Source of the DNA: Caldicellulosiruptor morganii
GTDB lineage: Bacteria > Bacillota > Thermoanaerobacteria > Caldicellulosiruptorales > Caldicellulosiruptoraceae
NCBI RefSeq assembly: GCF_026810225.1
Contig: NZ_CP113865.1
Location: 1,880,001 to 1,944,000, forward strand
DNA: 64,000 nucleotides
Direction: 5' to 3'
The notes beneath the pieces are model-generated. The model had not been told where the DNA came from. It saw only the letters and a list, made by a program, of their open reading frames with translations, and ran no database searches. Shown in pieces: positions 26,517 through 35,878 of the stretch. Both the position numbers and the translations under genes were made by a program. The stretch's first letter is position 1, and the number at the start of each line of letters is the position of its first letter.

Positions 26517-28112
26517 TTATAACTTTGCCATTGTGACTCTCAAAATGCCATCTATAGCTTTGAGCTTTTCTAAAGCCTCATCTGGCAAAGCACCATCAAT
26601 CTCACATACCATAACAGCCTTCTCGCCTTTTTTATTGCGTGAAACCTGCATTGTGGCAATGTTAATTCCGTACTCTCCAACAATTGTACCAATTCTGCCT
26701 ATCATACCCGGCTTGTCAATGTTTTGAATAAGCAGCATGTATTTTTCTGGCTTGAAGTCAACTTTGTATCCAAAGAAATCTATAATCCTTCCCTCATTGT
26801 TGTAAACAGTCCCTGCAAGTTCTAAAACTTTTTCATCTGTTGTAAACCTTGCAGTTATCATATTCTTGAACTTTCCACTTTCCTGCGTCCTGCTCTCAAT
26901 TACCTCAATGCCCTGTTCCTGGGCTAAAACCTGGGAATTCACATAATTTACCGTGTCTTGAACAGAAAACTCAAGATAACCTTTTAAAAGTGCACGTGTA
27001 AGCCATGTTGTCATCTTTTCATCTATCTGCCCGCTATATACAATCTCTATTTTCTTTGCAAATGCTCTTTCTGCCTGAATAAAGATCTTGCCCATCGCCT
27101 CAGCAAGCTCCAAGTAAGGTAAAATCTCATCAAGCTTCTCTTTTTCAAAAGCAGGAAGGTTAACAGCATTTTTGGCAATACCGCCTTTCAAAACTGCTGC
27201 AACCTCTTTTGCAACAGACACAGCAACATTTACCTGCGCCTCCTGAGTTGATGCTCCTAAGTGAGGTGTAATTACAACATTGTCAAGTTCCAAAAGAGGA
27301 TTGTGGTAGTCTTGCTTTTCAAGTTCAAAGTTAGGCTCCTTTTCCAGAACATCAAGTGCTGCTGCTGCAACAATACCCTCTTTTATGGCATTGTAAAGGT
27401 CTTTCTCATTAATAACTCCACCGCGTGCACAGTTTACTATTCTAACCCCTTTTTTCATCTTCCTGAATTCTTTTTCTGAAATTAGATTGTAGGTTTCGGC
27501 TGTTTTGGGTGTGTGAATGGTGATGAGATCAGACTCTTTCAAGAGAGTTTCAAAGTCAACTTTTTCCACACCATATTTTCTGAACTTCTCATCAGAGACG
27601 TAGGGGTCGTATGCAATAACTCTCATTCCGCAGGCTTTTAGCCTTTCAGCAACAAGCGCTCCAATCTTGCCAAAACCAATTATGCCCGCTGTCTTTTCGT
27701 AAAGCTCTACACCCTTGAACTTGTTCCTTCTGAAATCTCCCTGTTTGCAGGACATATACGCCTGTGGAATGTACCTGAATATACTGAATATCAGACCAAT
27801 TGTGAGTTCTGCGGCTGCCATAATATTACCATCAGGTGCATTGACCACAATTATACCCTGTTTTGTTGCAGCCTCAACATCCACATTGTCAATCCCAACA
27901 CCTGCTCTTGCAATCACTTTCAGGTTCCTGCCACATTTTATCATTTCTTCATTTACTTTTGTAGCGCTTCTGACAATCAATGCATCATAATCACCTATAA
28001 TATTGCAAATCTCCTGGTGTGAAAGCCCCACTTTTTCATCAACTTCAATCCCTTCATCTTTTAAAATCTCTATACCCTCTTTTGCAATCCTTTCTGTTAC
28101 AAGCACTTTCAT
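26517..28112 (-). CDS. serA: D-3-phosphoglycerate dehydrogenase
   Basis: Oxidises 3-phosphoglycerate to 3-phosphohydroxypyruvate with NAD, the first step of serine synthesis. The 531-residue long form has the substrate domain (DALIVRSATKVNEEMI), the NAD-binding Rossmann segment (GIIGFGKIGALVAERL, about residues 142-157), catalytic Arg, Glu and His (ARGGVINEKDL, ITPHLGAST), an intervening ASB domain, and a C-terminal ACT domain from about residue 455 (LLIQNIDKPGMIGRIGT) that usually senses serine. It begins five bases after the aminotransferase stop and precedes DUF1015. Confidence 0.97.
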   Translation of the reverse strand: MKVLVTERIAKEGIEILKDEGIEVDEKVGLSHQEICNIIGDYDALIVRSATKVNEEMIKCGRNLKVIARAGVGIDNVDVEAATKQGIIVVNAPDGNIMAAAELTIGLIFSIFRYIPQAYMSCKQGDFRRNKFKGVELYEKTAGIIGFGKIGALVAERLKACGMRVIAYDPYVSDEKFRKYGVEKVDFETLLKESDLITIHTPKTAETYNLISEKEFRKMKKGVRIVNCARGGVINEKDLYNAIKEGIVAAAALDVLEKEPNFELEKQDYHNPLLELDNVVITPHLGASTQEAQVNVAVSVAKEVAAVLKGGIAKNAVNLPAFEKEKLDEILPYLELAEAMGKIFIQAERAFAKKIEIVYSGQIDEKMTTWLTRALLKGYLEFSVQDTVNYVNSQVLAQEQGIEVIESRTQESGKFKNMITARFTTDEKVLELAGTVYNNEGRIIDFFGYKVDFKPEKYMLLIQNIDKPGMIGRIGTIVGEYGINIATMQVSRNKKGEKAVMVCEIDGALPDEALEKLKAIDGILRVTMAKL

Positions 28113-28117
28113 AATGA

Positions 28118-29287
28118 CTATTCTACCTCCTTGGCAATTTCCTGAAGCACCGCTTTTGTCGCCTCTCCAACTTCAAAATTCTTATATCCGCACTCCAAAA
28201 GTGCAAGCTCAAAACACTCTATTGTTTTAAGAAGGTCAAACTCGTCAACATATCCCATATGACCAATTCTTATAATCTTGCCTTTAAGCGATGCCTGCCC
28301 TCCTGTTACCATTATATCATATTTTTGATTCATTATCTTTCTTACCTTTTCTATGTCAACACCCTCTGGAGACCTGATTGCAGTGATGACAGCAGAGGAG
28401 TACTCTTTCTTGGGTAGAAGTTCTAAATTTAGCTTTTCAGCGGCAAGCTGTGTAAGATGTGCAAGCTTTTTATGTCTTTTGAAGTTGTTTTCAAGCCCGT
28501 AGTCAAGTATGAGCTTAAGTCCGGCATCAACAGCTCTTATTAATGTCACTGCAGGAGTAAATGGGGTATCCTGGCTCTCTTTTAAAAGATTGTCCTGGTA
28601 CTTTTTGAAGTCCCAGTAGAATTTTCTCAACTTTGAAGTTTTGTAAAACTCCCATGCCCTGTCAGATACAGAAACAAAAGCAAGACCGGGCGGTGACATT
28701 AAAGTTTTTTGAGAGCCTGTGACAACAACGTCAACTCCCCATTCATCAGTTTTTAAATCAATTGCACCAAGTGAACTTACAGCATCAACAATTAAAATCT
28801 TGTCTGTATTTCTGAGATACCTTGCAAGTTTTTCTATGGGATTTGTGACACCCGTTGATGTTTCGTTGTGAGTTATGAAAACGCCCTTTATGTCCTTATT
28901 GCTTTCAATTATTCCAATTACTTCATCTATGTCTGCAACATCGCCGTAGTTATATTTTTTCTCAATGACATTCAAACCAAATGTTTTGCATATATTTATA
29001 AACCTGTCACCAAAAACCCCCACTGACACAACCAAAACAGTATCGCCTTCAGAAAAGAAGTTGACAGCACTTGCTTCCATTGCACCGGTACCCGATGCTG
29101 CAAAAGTAAGTACATTGTTTTTGGTTTGAAACACCTTTTTCAGGTTTTCATTCACCCTTGAGAAAATCTCGCCAAATTCTTTTGTTCGATGATGAATAAT
29201 CTGCTGTGACATGGCAGATATTACTTCCGGTGGAAGTGGAGTTGGACCAGGCGTCATTAAAAGCTTTGGTTTTCTCATATTTACCAT
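28118..29287 (-). CDS. Class V aminotransferase (serine-pyruvate/alanine-glyoxylate type)
   Basis: PLP-dependent aminotransferase of 389 residues. The start MTPGPTPLPPEV block, the PLP-Asp region VDAVSSLGAIDL and the Schiff-base Lys in VVTGSQKTLMSPPG are all present. Members of this group pair with SerA in Thermotoga and many clostridia and may take the place of SerC or interconvert serine and hydroxypyruvate/glyoxylate. It is the first gene of the aminotransferase-serA-DUF1015 operon, downstream of a consensus promoter. Exact substrate is inferred. Alternative start three codons downstream. Confidence 0.92.
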   Translation of the reverse strand: MVNMRKPKLLMTPGPTPLPPEVISAMSQQIIHHRTKEFGEIFSRVNENLKKVFQTKNNVLTFAASGTGAMEASAVNFFSEGDTVLVVSVGVFGDRFINICKTFGLNVIEKKYNYGDVADIDEVIGIIESNKDIKGVFITHNETSTGVTNPIEKLARYLRNTDKILIVDAVSSLGAIDLKTDEWGVDVVVTGSQKTLMSPPGLAFVSVSDRAWEFYKTSKLRKFYWDFKKYQDNLLKESQDTPFTPAVTLIRAVDAGLKLILDYGLENNFKRHKKLAHLTQLAAEKLNLELLPKKEYSSAVITAIRSPEGVDIEKVRKIMNQKYDIMVTGGQASLKGKIIRIGHMGYVDEFDLLKTIECFELALLECGYKNFEVGEATKAVLQEIAKEVE

Positions 29288-29327
29288 TCTACCCCTTTCA
29301 ACAAAACTGAATAATTATTTAAGTTTG

Positions 29328-29356
29328 ATTATATCCAATCTACCCGGCAATGTCAA
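29328..29356 (-). promoter_or_regulatory. Consensus promoter for the serA operon
   Basis: Minus-strand TTGACA (29356-29351), 17-base spacer, TATAAT (29333-29328): both hexamers match the sigma-A consensus perfectly. The leader is only about 35 bases, leaving no room for a riboswitch or T-box. Confidence 0.85.
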
Positions 29357-29454
29357 TAATTTGACAATCTTATTATTATACATTTTAAACACTATCAGGC
29401 CAGAACTTTTTGTCAATAAACAACAATTATCCTGCTGAACAACAAAAACAAATA

Positions 29455-29488
29455 AACAAAAAGCCGGCAGATTTATTTCACCGGCTTT
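29455..29488 (-). terminator. Terminator after the acidic zinc-ribbon gene
   Basis: AAAGCCGG (29460-29467) pairs with CCGGCTTT (29481-29488) around a short loop; on the minus strand it continues GGCTTTTTGTTTATTTG. Confidence 0.75.
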
Positions 29489-29507
29489 CTTCAAATTTTA
29501 AATCTTA

Positions 29508-30002
29508 CTATTTCTCCTGTCTGCCATCTTTATCTTCTTCTTCATCCCAGTCTTCATCTTCATAATCCTGGTCATCGTCTTCTTCTTCATCATAGTCTTC
29601 TTCAAGAAGCTCATCAATATAGATTACTTCATTGCAATTTGGACATTCAATCTCGTCCTCATTTAAGTACTCATCTTCTTCTAAGTAGAATGTTACCTTG
29701 CAATTCGGACAGGTAACTTCAACAAAATCTTCATCCTCATCCTCGTCGTCATAGTAGTCATCATAATCCTCATCATCATAATCATAAACCTCATCTTCTA
29801 ACCTTTCCAAGTCTTCGTCGATATTCTCAACCATATCTTCAAGGTCAGCATACTTTACATCCAGTTCATTTATAGCATCCGCAAACTCGTCCAGCACATC
29901 AATGATACTCCTTATAAGTTTCCCTTCTTTCGACTCCTCACTCACTTCAAGCCCATCCGCCAAACCTCTTAAATATGCTACTTTCTCATACAAATTTTCC
30001 AT
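29508..30002 (-). CDS. Acidic CD1247-type protein with a zinc-ribbon
   Basis: A 164-residue, very acidic protein. Residues 1-75 are a helical N-terminal domain (YEKVAYLRGLADGLEV...SIIDVLDEFADAI) found in a clostridial family named after C. difficile CD1247. A central Asp/Glu/Tyr run is followed by a four-Cys zinc-ribbon-like unit (CPNCKVTFYL ... CPNCNEVIYI), then a second acidic tail. It sits downstream of efp on the same strand. Function unknown; the layout suggests protein or nucleic-acid contacts. Confidence 0.85.
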   Translation of the reverse strand: MENLYEKVAYLRGLADGLEVSEESKEGKLIRSIIDVLDEFADAINELDVKYADLEDMVENIDEDLERLEDEVYDYDDEDYDDYYDDEDEDEDFVEVTCPNCKVTFYLEEDEYLNEDEIECPNCNEVIYIDELLEEDYDEEEDDDQDYEDEDWDEEEDKDGRQEK

Positions 30003-30101
30003 AAAATTAGCCTCCTAAAAATTAAAATAACCTTTTTCTATACTTAATATTTACCCATTAAAAGTGGTTTATACACACTCAAAATGCAGTTCTTTAAATA
30101 T

Positions 30102-30659
30102 CTAAACTCTTGACAGGTACTCCTCTGTTGAAGTGTCAATCTTTATCTTATCCCCAACATTGATGAAAAGCGGCACCTGGATAATAGCACCTGTCTCCAC
30201 CTTCGCCGGCTTTGTGGCACCCGTCTGTGTATCACCTTTAAAGCCTGGCTCTGTGTCAATTACCTCAAGTTCAACAAATCTTGGAGGTTCAACACCAAAA
30301 ACGCTACCATTGTGTGAAAGAATTGTAACTGTCATGTTTTCTTTTACAAACTTCAAAGCATCACCAACCATTTCCTGGTTAAGTGCTATCTGCTCATAGG
30401 TCTGGGTGTCCATAAAGTAATAAAGTTCACCATCGTTGTAAAGATATTGCATTTCCCTTCTTTCAATATGTGCAAGCGGCATTCTCTCATCAGGTCTGAA
30501 TGTCTTTTCAATTACTGCACCAGTCTTTATATTTTTTAACTTTGTTCTAACAAAGGCAGCACCTTTACCGGGTTTCACATGCAAAAACTCAACCACCTGG
30601 AATATCTGACCGTCGTATTCTATTGTCAAGCCTTTTCGAAAATCGCCCGCTTCAACCAT
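30102..30659 (-). CDS. efp: Elongation factor P
   Basis: Relieves ribosome stalling at polyproline stretches. The 185-residue protein has the KOW-like N-terminal domain ([15 protein letters not shown]) with the loop [12 protein letters not shown], whose Lys32 is the position modified in other bacteria, then the two OB domains with [11 protein letters not shown] and [17 protein letters not shown]. Length is normal. The start has GGAGGGAAG upstream. It follows rng on the same strand. Confidence 0.98.
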   Translation of the reverse strand: MVEAGDFRKGLTIEYDGQIFQVVEFLHVKPGKGAAFVRTKLKNIKTGAVIEKTFRPDERMPLAHIERREMQYLYNDGELYYFMDTQTYEQIALNQEMVGDALKFVKENMTVTILSHNGSVFGVEPPRFVELEVIDTEPGFKGDTQTGATKPAKVETGAIIQVPLFINVGDKIKIDTSTEEYLSRV

Positions 30660-30727
30660 TGGCTTCCCTCCATCATAAAATTTTGCTCTTCTATTTTACC
30701 AAAAAATTTATACTTTTTTCAACCAAA

Positions 30728-32443
30728 CTATAACTCTTCTGCAGTCTCTTTGGTCTCATCAAATATCTCCAATATCTTCCCTTTTGACTGCGTACCATAT
30801 ACCTTTTCGATTTTTGCATAGACGTATTTACCTATAAGATCAGAAGCGTTGTCAAACTCTATTCTGTTCTGGTTAACATACCCAATGGCATTCTGGCAGT
30901 TGAAGCTATCTTCCTCTTCAACCAGTGCCAGAACCTCATCACCTTCAGAAAGTGCACCGCACAGCGCCATGTAATGGTCAGCATCTTTTACAGGACATAT
31001 TGTGAATTTATTCATATGGATACTGGAAGAAGCTTTCAGATATATCTTCTTTTTGTACTTCTCCTGAAGTTCCTTTATTCTATCAACCTCACCCTTTCTC
31101 AAAACATCACACACCTTTGTATTCAATTCAACAAAAAACCTTTCCTCAACCCTGTTTTTAAAGTACCACTCAATCTCTTTCAGTATCTTTGAGGCAACCG
31201 TCTCCGGAGAGAGAATTTTACCCGTCCCCTCACAGTACGGACAGCAGGTTTGCAAAGTACAGCTGAGCCTCTGTCTTACTTTCTTTCTTGTCATCTCCAC
31301 AAGCCCAAGCGGAGTTATTCCCACAACAACAGTTTTTGTTTTGTCTTTCTTTAAAGCATCTTTCAAAGTCTCAAGTACAAGCTTTTGATGTTCTGTGTTT
31401 TTCATATCTATAAAGTCAATGACTATAATTCCTCCTATATCACGAAGCCTGAGCTGCCTTGCAATCTCCACCGCCGCTTCAAGATTGGTCTTGAGTATTG
31501 TCTCTGACACGTCATTTTTACCAACAAATTTGCCAGTGTTTACATCTATTGCTGTCAGCGCCTCTGTCTCGTCTATCACTATATACCCACCGCTTTTCAG
31601 CCACACCCGCCTTGACAGAGCTTTTTGCAGTTTCTGTTCAATCTGAAAATACTCAAATATGTTGGTGGCAAGGTTAAAATATTCCACTTTGCTTTTAAGA
31701 CTCGGAGCATATGCGGATAAAAATTCCATTATTTTGTTGTACTTTTTTCTGTCGTTTATAACAAATCTATCAACCTGATTTGTAAACATGTCTCTTACAG
31801 CTTTAAAGACAAGGTCATAGTCCTTATACAGAAGTACAGGTGCACTTTCCTTGCTCTTTTGCTTTATCCTCTGCCAGAGGTTTTTTAAAAACTCAAGTTC
31901 ATTTTTCAATACCTCTTCACTTTTACCTTCTGCTGCCGTCCTGACAATAATGCCCATGCCTTCTGGCTTAAGCCTGCAAGCAATCTCTTTCAGTCTTGTC
32001 CTTTCCTCTTCAAGCTCTATCCTTTTTGAGATTCCTGTATAGTCAGTGTTCGGCAACAGCACCAAATACCTTCCCGGAAGTGTGATATTGGTTGTAACTC
32101 TTGGACCTTTCTGGTCATGCGCCTCTTTTATTACCTGCACAACTATTTCCTGACCGCATCGCAAGGCAAGTGGATTTGTCTTTATCTCATACCACTCATC
32201 TGTATCGCCAAACTCAAGCCTGTTTATATCACCTAAGTACAGAAAGGCATTTTTGTCCTGACCGATATTTATAAAAGCAGCGTCCATGCCGGGTAAAATA
32301 TTTTCAACAACGCCCTTGTATATATTCCCAACTATGCTCTGTTGATCTTGCCTTTCAACGTAAATTTCAACAAGCTCTTTGTCTTCCAACACTGCAACGC
32401 GCGTCTCGCCAAAGCTGACATCAACTATAATTTCACATTGCAT
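30728..32443 (-). CDS. rng: Ribonuclease G/E family endoribonuclease
   Basis: Single-strand-specific endoribonuclease for rRNA maturation and mRNA turnover. The 571-residue protein opens with an S1 domain (about residues 35-120, GNIYKGVVENILPGMDAAFINIG), followed by the catalytic DNase-I-like domain with the metal-binding ITAIDVNTGKFVG and IGGIIVIDFIDM motifs, and a CPYCEGTGK zinc-link motif near residue 410. No long RNase E-type tail, so RNase G is the better name. It overlaps by one base with the DUF2344 gene upstream. Confidence 0.95.
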   Translation of the reverse strand: MQCEIIVDVSFGETRVAVLEDKELVEIYVERQDQQSIVGNIYKGVVENILPGMDAAFINIGQDKNAFLYLGDINRLEFGDTDEWYEIKTNPLALRCGQEIVVQVIKEAHDQKGPRVTTNITLPGRYLVLLPNTDYTGISKRIELEEERTRLKEIACRLKPEGMGIIVRTAAEGKSEEVLKNELEFLKNLWQRIKQKSKESAPVLLYKDYDLVFKAVRDMFTNQVDRFVINDRKKYNKIMEFLSAYAPSLKSKVEYFNLATNIFEYFQIEQKLQKALSRRVWLKSGGYIVIDETEALTAIDVNTGKFVGKNDVSETILKTNLEAAVEIARQLRLRDIGGIIVIDFIDMKNTEHQKLVLETLKDALKKDKTKTVVVGITPLGLVEMTRKKVRQRLSCTLQTCCPYCEGTGKILSPETVASKILKEIEWYFKNRVEERFFVELNTKVCDVLRKGEVDRIKELQEKYKKKIYLKASSSIHMNKFTICPVKDADHYMALCGALSEGDEVLALVEEEDSFNCQNAIGYVNQNRIEFDNASDLIGKYVYAKIEKVYGTQSKGKILEIFDETKETAEEL

Positions 32444-33078
32444 TATATCACCCTTTGATAATTTACTTTTTCCCTTTCCACCTTTATAATCTCATATTCA
32501 ATATTATATTCCTCTGCAAATGTCCTGAGTATATCCTCGGGTTTGATATAACTTCCATTCACAAGCTTAATATGAAATTTAAGCTCTGTAAAATCTTCCT
32601 CTTTGCGGCATTTACAATCCAGAAGATAATCTAAGACGTTTCTGTATGTTATTTTTCCTTCCTTTTCACGCTTTATTTTTGGATTCTTTTTTATAAACTC
32701 TTCAAAGCATTTACAAAAATCTTCCTCAGTTTCTACCAAACATTTATAATGCATATCACTTACTTGTATTTTATCAATTGCTTCTTCAAGTTTCAACACT
32801 TTAAGTCCTTTTGGCAAAATCAGATTTAAGTTCTCTACTATTTTCTGATCAAGATTTTCTTCAACATCAACTTCAAATATCTCCTCTGGTGAACAAAGCC
32901 CAACCGCCATCGGTAAAATGAATGTAATCTTTGGATGGGGGTTAAAGCCTTCAGTAAATTTAAGTCTAACATTCAGCCTTCTGAAACTTCTTTCAAAAAG
33001 CCGCACCATATCTAGGTGCGAGATAAAACATGAAGGCAGATCGCGTGAAAAATAAAATCTATACCTTTTTATCAACAC
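32443..33078 (-). CDS. TIGR03936/DUF2344 radical-SAM-linked protein
   Basis: A 211-residue protein of the DUF2344 family that occurs next to, or fused with, TIGR03960 radical SAM enzymes. Key blocks: RYRFYFSRDLPSCFISHLDMVRLFERSFRR and LKFTEGFNPHPKITFILPMAVG. Start chosen at GTG 33078 because GGAGGA stands just before it; TTG at 33075 is almost as good. The frame continues upstream inside the radical SAM gene without support. It overlaps that gene by 20 bases, so they are coupled. Function unknown; the conserved link to rng suggests tRNA or rRNA modification (inference). Confidence 0.88.
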   Translation of the reverse strand: MLIKRYRFYFSRDLPSCFISHLDMVRLFERSFRRLNVRLKFTEGFNPHPKITFILPMAVGLCSPEEIFEVDVEENLDQKIVENLNLILPKGLKVLKLEEAIDKIQVSDMHYKCLVETEEDFCKCFEEFIKKNPKIKREKEGKITYRNVLDYLLDCKCRKEEDFTELKFHIKLVNGSYIKPEDILRTFAEEYNIEYEIIKVEREKVNYQRVI

Positions 33079-34927
33079 AGATTCCTCCTTTATAAGTAGC
33101 CACCCCACATCCAGTACATCTTTCAAAACATGAAGGTGTTGGTTTTGCCTCATATGCACGATTGCACTCTTTTATCAAAAACTCTTTTGATACACCGGTA
33201 TCTATAATATCCCATGGTAAAATCTCATCAAAGCTCCTTTTCCTGTCTGAATAAAAACTGTAATCAAGATTGGCTTTTTTGAAAGCCTCCTGCCACTTTG
33301 AAAAATCAAAAAGCTCGCTCCAGTCATCAAACTGGCAGCCAAGATCCACTGCCTCTTTCAAAACTCTTGATACTCGCCTGTCGCCTCTTGACAACACAGC
33401 CTCTAACTTGCTCAGATAAAAGTCATGCCACTTGTACTCAACATCCTTTATTTTGCTGAGTTTTCCTCTAAGCATCTTCATCTTTCTTTCCATCTCATCA
33501 ATGCTATCCTGTGCTTCCCACTGAAATGGAGTGTGTGGTTTTGGTACAAAAAATGAGGTAGAAATGGTGATTCTGATTCTTTTTTTAAAACCCAGATCGG
33601 AATAAATTTGTCTGATATTTTTTGCAATTTCGTATATCCCTGAAATATCTTCATCGGTTTCAGTGGGAAGCCCCAGCATAAAATAAAGCTTAATATTTTG
33701 AAATCCTCTTTCAAACGCAAGCTTTACAGTGGAATATATCTCCTCTTCTTTAATATTTTTATTTATAACATCCCTGAGTCTCTGTGTACCTGCTTCGGGT
33801 GCAAATGTCAACGTGGGTTTTCTAACCTTTTCTATCTGCTTAAGAAGCTCTAAAGATGTAGAGTCAAGCCTGAGAGAAGGAAGAGAAATATTCACCTTTT
33901 TGCTTTCTGCAAATTGCAAAATATTCTTTGCCAGATTTTCTATGTTTGGATAATCACTTGTACTGAGCGAAATAAGTGAAAGCTCGTTGCACCCTGTATT
34001 TTCAATCAGATCTTTTGAATACTCTATAATCTTTTCCTCACTTCTAAACCTCACCGGTCTGTAAATCACACCTGCCTGGCAAAATCTGCATCCACGTCCA
34101 CATCCCCTGAAAACCTCCACAACCGCTCTGTCATGGACAACTTCAATTAAAGGTGTAATTATGCTCTCCGGAAAGTATACACTGTCCATGTCTCTTACAA
34201 TTCTCTTTTTCACCTTAGAAGGTGCATAGTCTGTCTTTGGTAGAATACCTTTTATTGTCCCATCTTCATTGTATTTGACCTCATAAAGCGATGGAACATA
34301 GCAACCCTCAATATTGCTGCATTCAAGCAAAAATTCTTCTTTTGACATATCAGAAAATTTATATTTTTTGAAAAGATCAATAAACTCTAAAATAACTTCT
34401 TCTCCTTCACCAATTATAAACACATCTATAAATTCCCACAGTGGCTCGGGATTATAAGTACATGGTCCTCCCGCAATGACAACTGGCATACCTTTTGGTC
34501 TATCCTTGCTCTCAAGAGGAATTCTGGAAAGTCTTAGCATCCTGAGCACATTTGTGTAACTCATTTCATATGAAAGTGAAAAACCTATTATATCAAATTC
34601 ATCCAGGGTTGTGAATGTTTCGAGAGAAAAAAGTTTTATACCCTCTTTTTGCATCCTATTTTGCATATCAATCCATGGCATAAAAGCACGTTCACAATAT
34701 ACATCCTCTCTCTGGTTCAAAAGATGATACAAAATTTTTAGCCCGAGGTGTGACATACCAATTTCATATACGTCAGGAAAACAAAACGCAAATCTTATAT
34801 CAACCTTATTCGGGTCTTTTTCTACCATGTTTATCTCATTTCCGATATATCTTCCTGGCTTTTCAATGCTGTATAGCAGCTTGAATACTTTATCTTTAAC
34901 AACCACTCTCTTCCCACATCCTTTCAC
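33059..34927 (-). CDS. TIGR03960 family B12-binding-like radical SAM protein
   Basis: A 622-residue radical SAM enzyme. The N-terminal half has a B12-binding-like Rossmann region (IRFAFCFPDVYEIGMSHLGL, VVIAGGPCTYNPEP); the radical SAM core has the CxxxCxxC cluster motif CGRGCRFC near residue 275 followed by QAGVIYRPVRFRS, and a TFAPEAGTQRLRDVIN segment. The C-terminus has four further Cys (CFERCTGCG). It is coupled to the DUF2344 gene and to rng. The substrate is unknown. The GTG at 34927 lacks a ribosome site; GTG 34906 (VVKDKVFKLL) is an alternative. Confidence 0.9.
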   Translation of the reverse strand: MKGCGKRVVVKDKVFKLLYSIEKPGRYIGNEINMVEKDPNKVDIRFAFCFPDVYEIGMSHLGLKILYHLLNQREDVYCERAFMPWIDMQNRMQKEGIKLFSLETFTTLDEFDIIGFSLSYEMSYTNVLRMLRLSRIPLESKDRPKGMPVVIAGGPCTYNPEPLWEFIDVFIIGEGEEVILEFIDLFKKYKFSDMSKEEFLLECSNIEGCYVPSLYEVKYNEDGTIKGILPKTDYAPSKVKKRIVRDMDSVYFPESIITPLIEVVHDRAVVEVFRGCGRGCRFCQAGVIYRPVRFRSEEKIIEYSKDLIENTGCNELSLISLSTSDYPNIENLAKNILQFAESKKVNISLPSLRLDSTSLELLKQIEKVRKPTLTFAPEAGTQRLRDVINKNIKEEEIYSTVKLAFERGFQNIKLYFMLGLPTETDEDISGIYEIAKNIRQIYSDLGFKKRIRITISTSFFVPKPHTPFQWEAQDSIDEMERKMKMLRGKLSKIKDVEYKWHDFYLSKLEAVLSRGDRRVSRVLKEAVDLGCQFDDWSELFDFSKWQEAFKKANLDYSFYSDRKRSFDEILPWDIIDTGVSKEFLIKECNRAYEAKPTPSCFERCTGCGVATYKGGICVDKKV

Positions 34928-34945
34928 AAAAATATAATAAATAAT

Positions 34946-34971
34946 AAGCTACAGGTAAGCCTGTAGCTTTT
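34946..34971 (-). terminator. Terminator between degV and the radical SAM operon
   Basis: AAGCTACAGG (34946-34955) and CCTGTAGCTT (34960-34969) form a 10-base perfect stem with a 4-base loop; the minus-strand continuation is TATTATTTATT. Confidence 0.65.
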
Positions 34972-34990
34972 TATCAAAGAGTTTTTCATT

Positions 34991-35833
34991 TTACTCCTCA
35001 AAGAATATAAACGCAACCGTGCCTGGTCCAACATATGTGCCAATAACACTTCCGATTTGTGTAACAATAAGCTCACCCGGCATCAGCTCACTTTTTATCA
35101 AATCCACATACTCCTGTGCCTCATCCAGGCTACCTGCATACGAAAGCCCACAAAGTTGTTTTGTCAGATCAAGCCTTTTACTTTTTACCTCTTCAATTAT
35201 CCTTGGAAGAGCTCTTTTCATACCCCTTACCTTATCAAACGGTTCAACAACGCCATCAACAAGATGAAGGATTGGCTTTATATTCAGAATATTCCCCAAT
35301 GTCGCCTTGGCAGGAGAAATTCGCCCGCCCTTTTTGAGGTATTCCAGGGTTTCAACAGCAAAAAGATGTCTTATAGTCTTTGTCTTTTGCTCAATAATCT
35401 CTGCAATCTCACGCGCACTTTTCCCTTCATCTGCCAATCTTTTTGCAATTACCGCTAAAATCCCTGTACCAATTGACGCAGTTTTCCCATCTATCACAAA
35501 GATCTTACTGCTATCTAACATGTCCCGTGCAATACAAGCCGAGTTATATGTGCCAGAAAGTTTTGCTGAAAGATGAATTGAAACAACTTCATTACCCTTC
35601 TCAAGCTCAGCTTTAAAAACCTCCAAAAACTGCTGGGGACCGGGCTGTGAAGTACGCGGAAGTTCACTCACACTCTTTAATTTCTGGTAAAAACCCACCG
35701 GGTCTATTTCCAGCCAGTCTTTGTAAGCTTCTTCTCCAAAGTAGACTGTAAGTGGCACCATTTTGATCCCAAATTCCTCATACATACGGGGACTTAAATC
35801 AGCTGTCGAATCTGTCACAATTGTAACACCCAT
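34991..35833 (-). CDS. DegV family fatty-acid-binding protein
   Basis: Cytosolic DegV/FakB-type protein that binds fatty acids for a FakA-type kinase. The 280-residue chain has the opening VTIVTDSTADLSP, ligand-loop motifs RTSQPGP and SIHLSAKLSGTYNSA, and C-terminal IGSVIGTYVGPGTVAF, all conserved family blocks. The start at 35833 has AAGGGGG upstream. Monocistronic, followed by its own terminator. FakA is not in this window. Confidence 0.95.
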   Translation of the reverse strand: MGVTIVTDSTADLSPRMYEEFGIKMVPLTVYFGEEAYKDWLEIDPVGFYQKLKSVSELPRTSQPGPQQFLEVFKAELEKGNEVVSIHLSAKLSGTYNSACIARDMLDSSKIFVIDGKTASIGTGILAVIAKRLADEGKSAREIAEIIEQKTKTIRHLFAVETLEYLKKGGRISPAKATLGNILNIKPILHLVDGVVEPFDKVRGMKRALPRIIEEVKSKRLDLTKQLCGLSYAGSLDEAQEYVDLIKSELMPGELIVTQIGSVIGTYVGPGTVAFIFFEE

Positions 35834-35878
35834 TAAAATCCCCCTTAATAATATTTTTTATTCGCATTTTGCTTTTGC

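Noticed and set aside
29288-29327. Riboswitch or T-box in the serA operon leader
   Set aside because: The promoter leaves a leader of only about 35 bases, too short for either.
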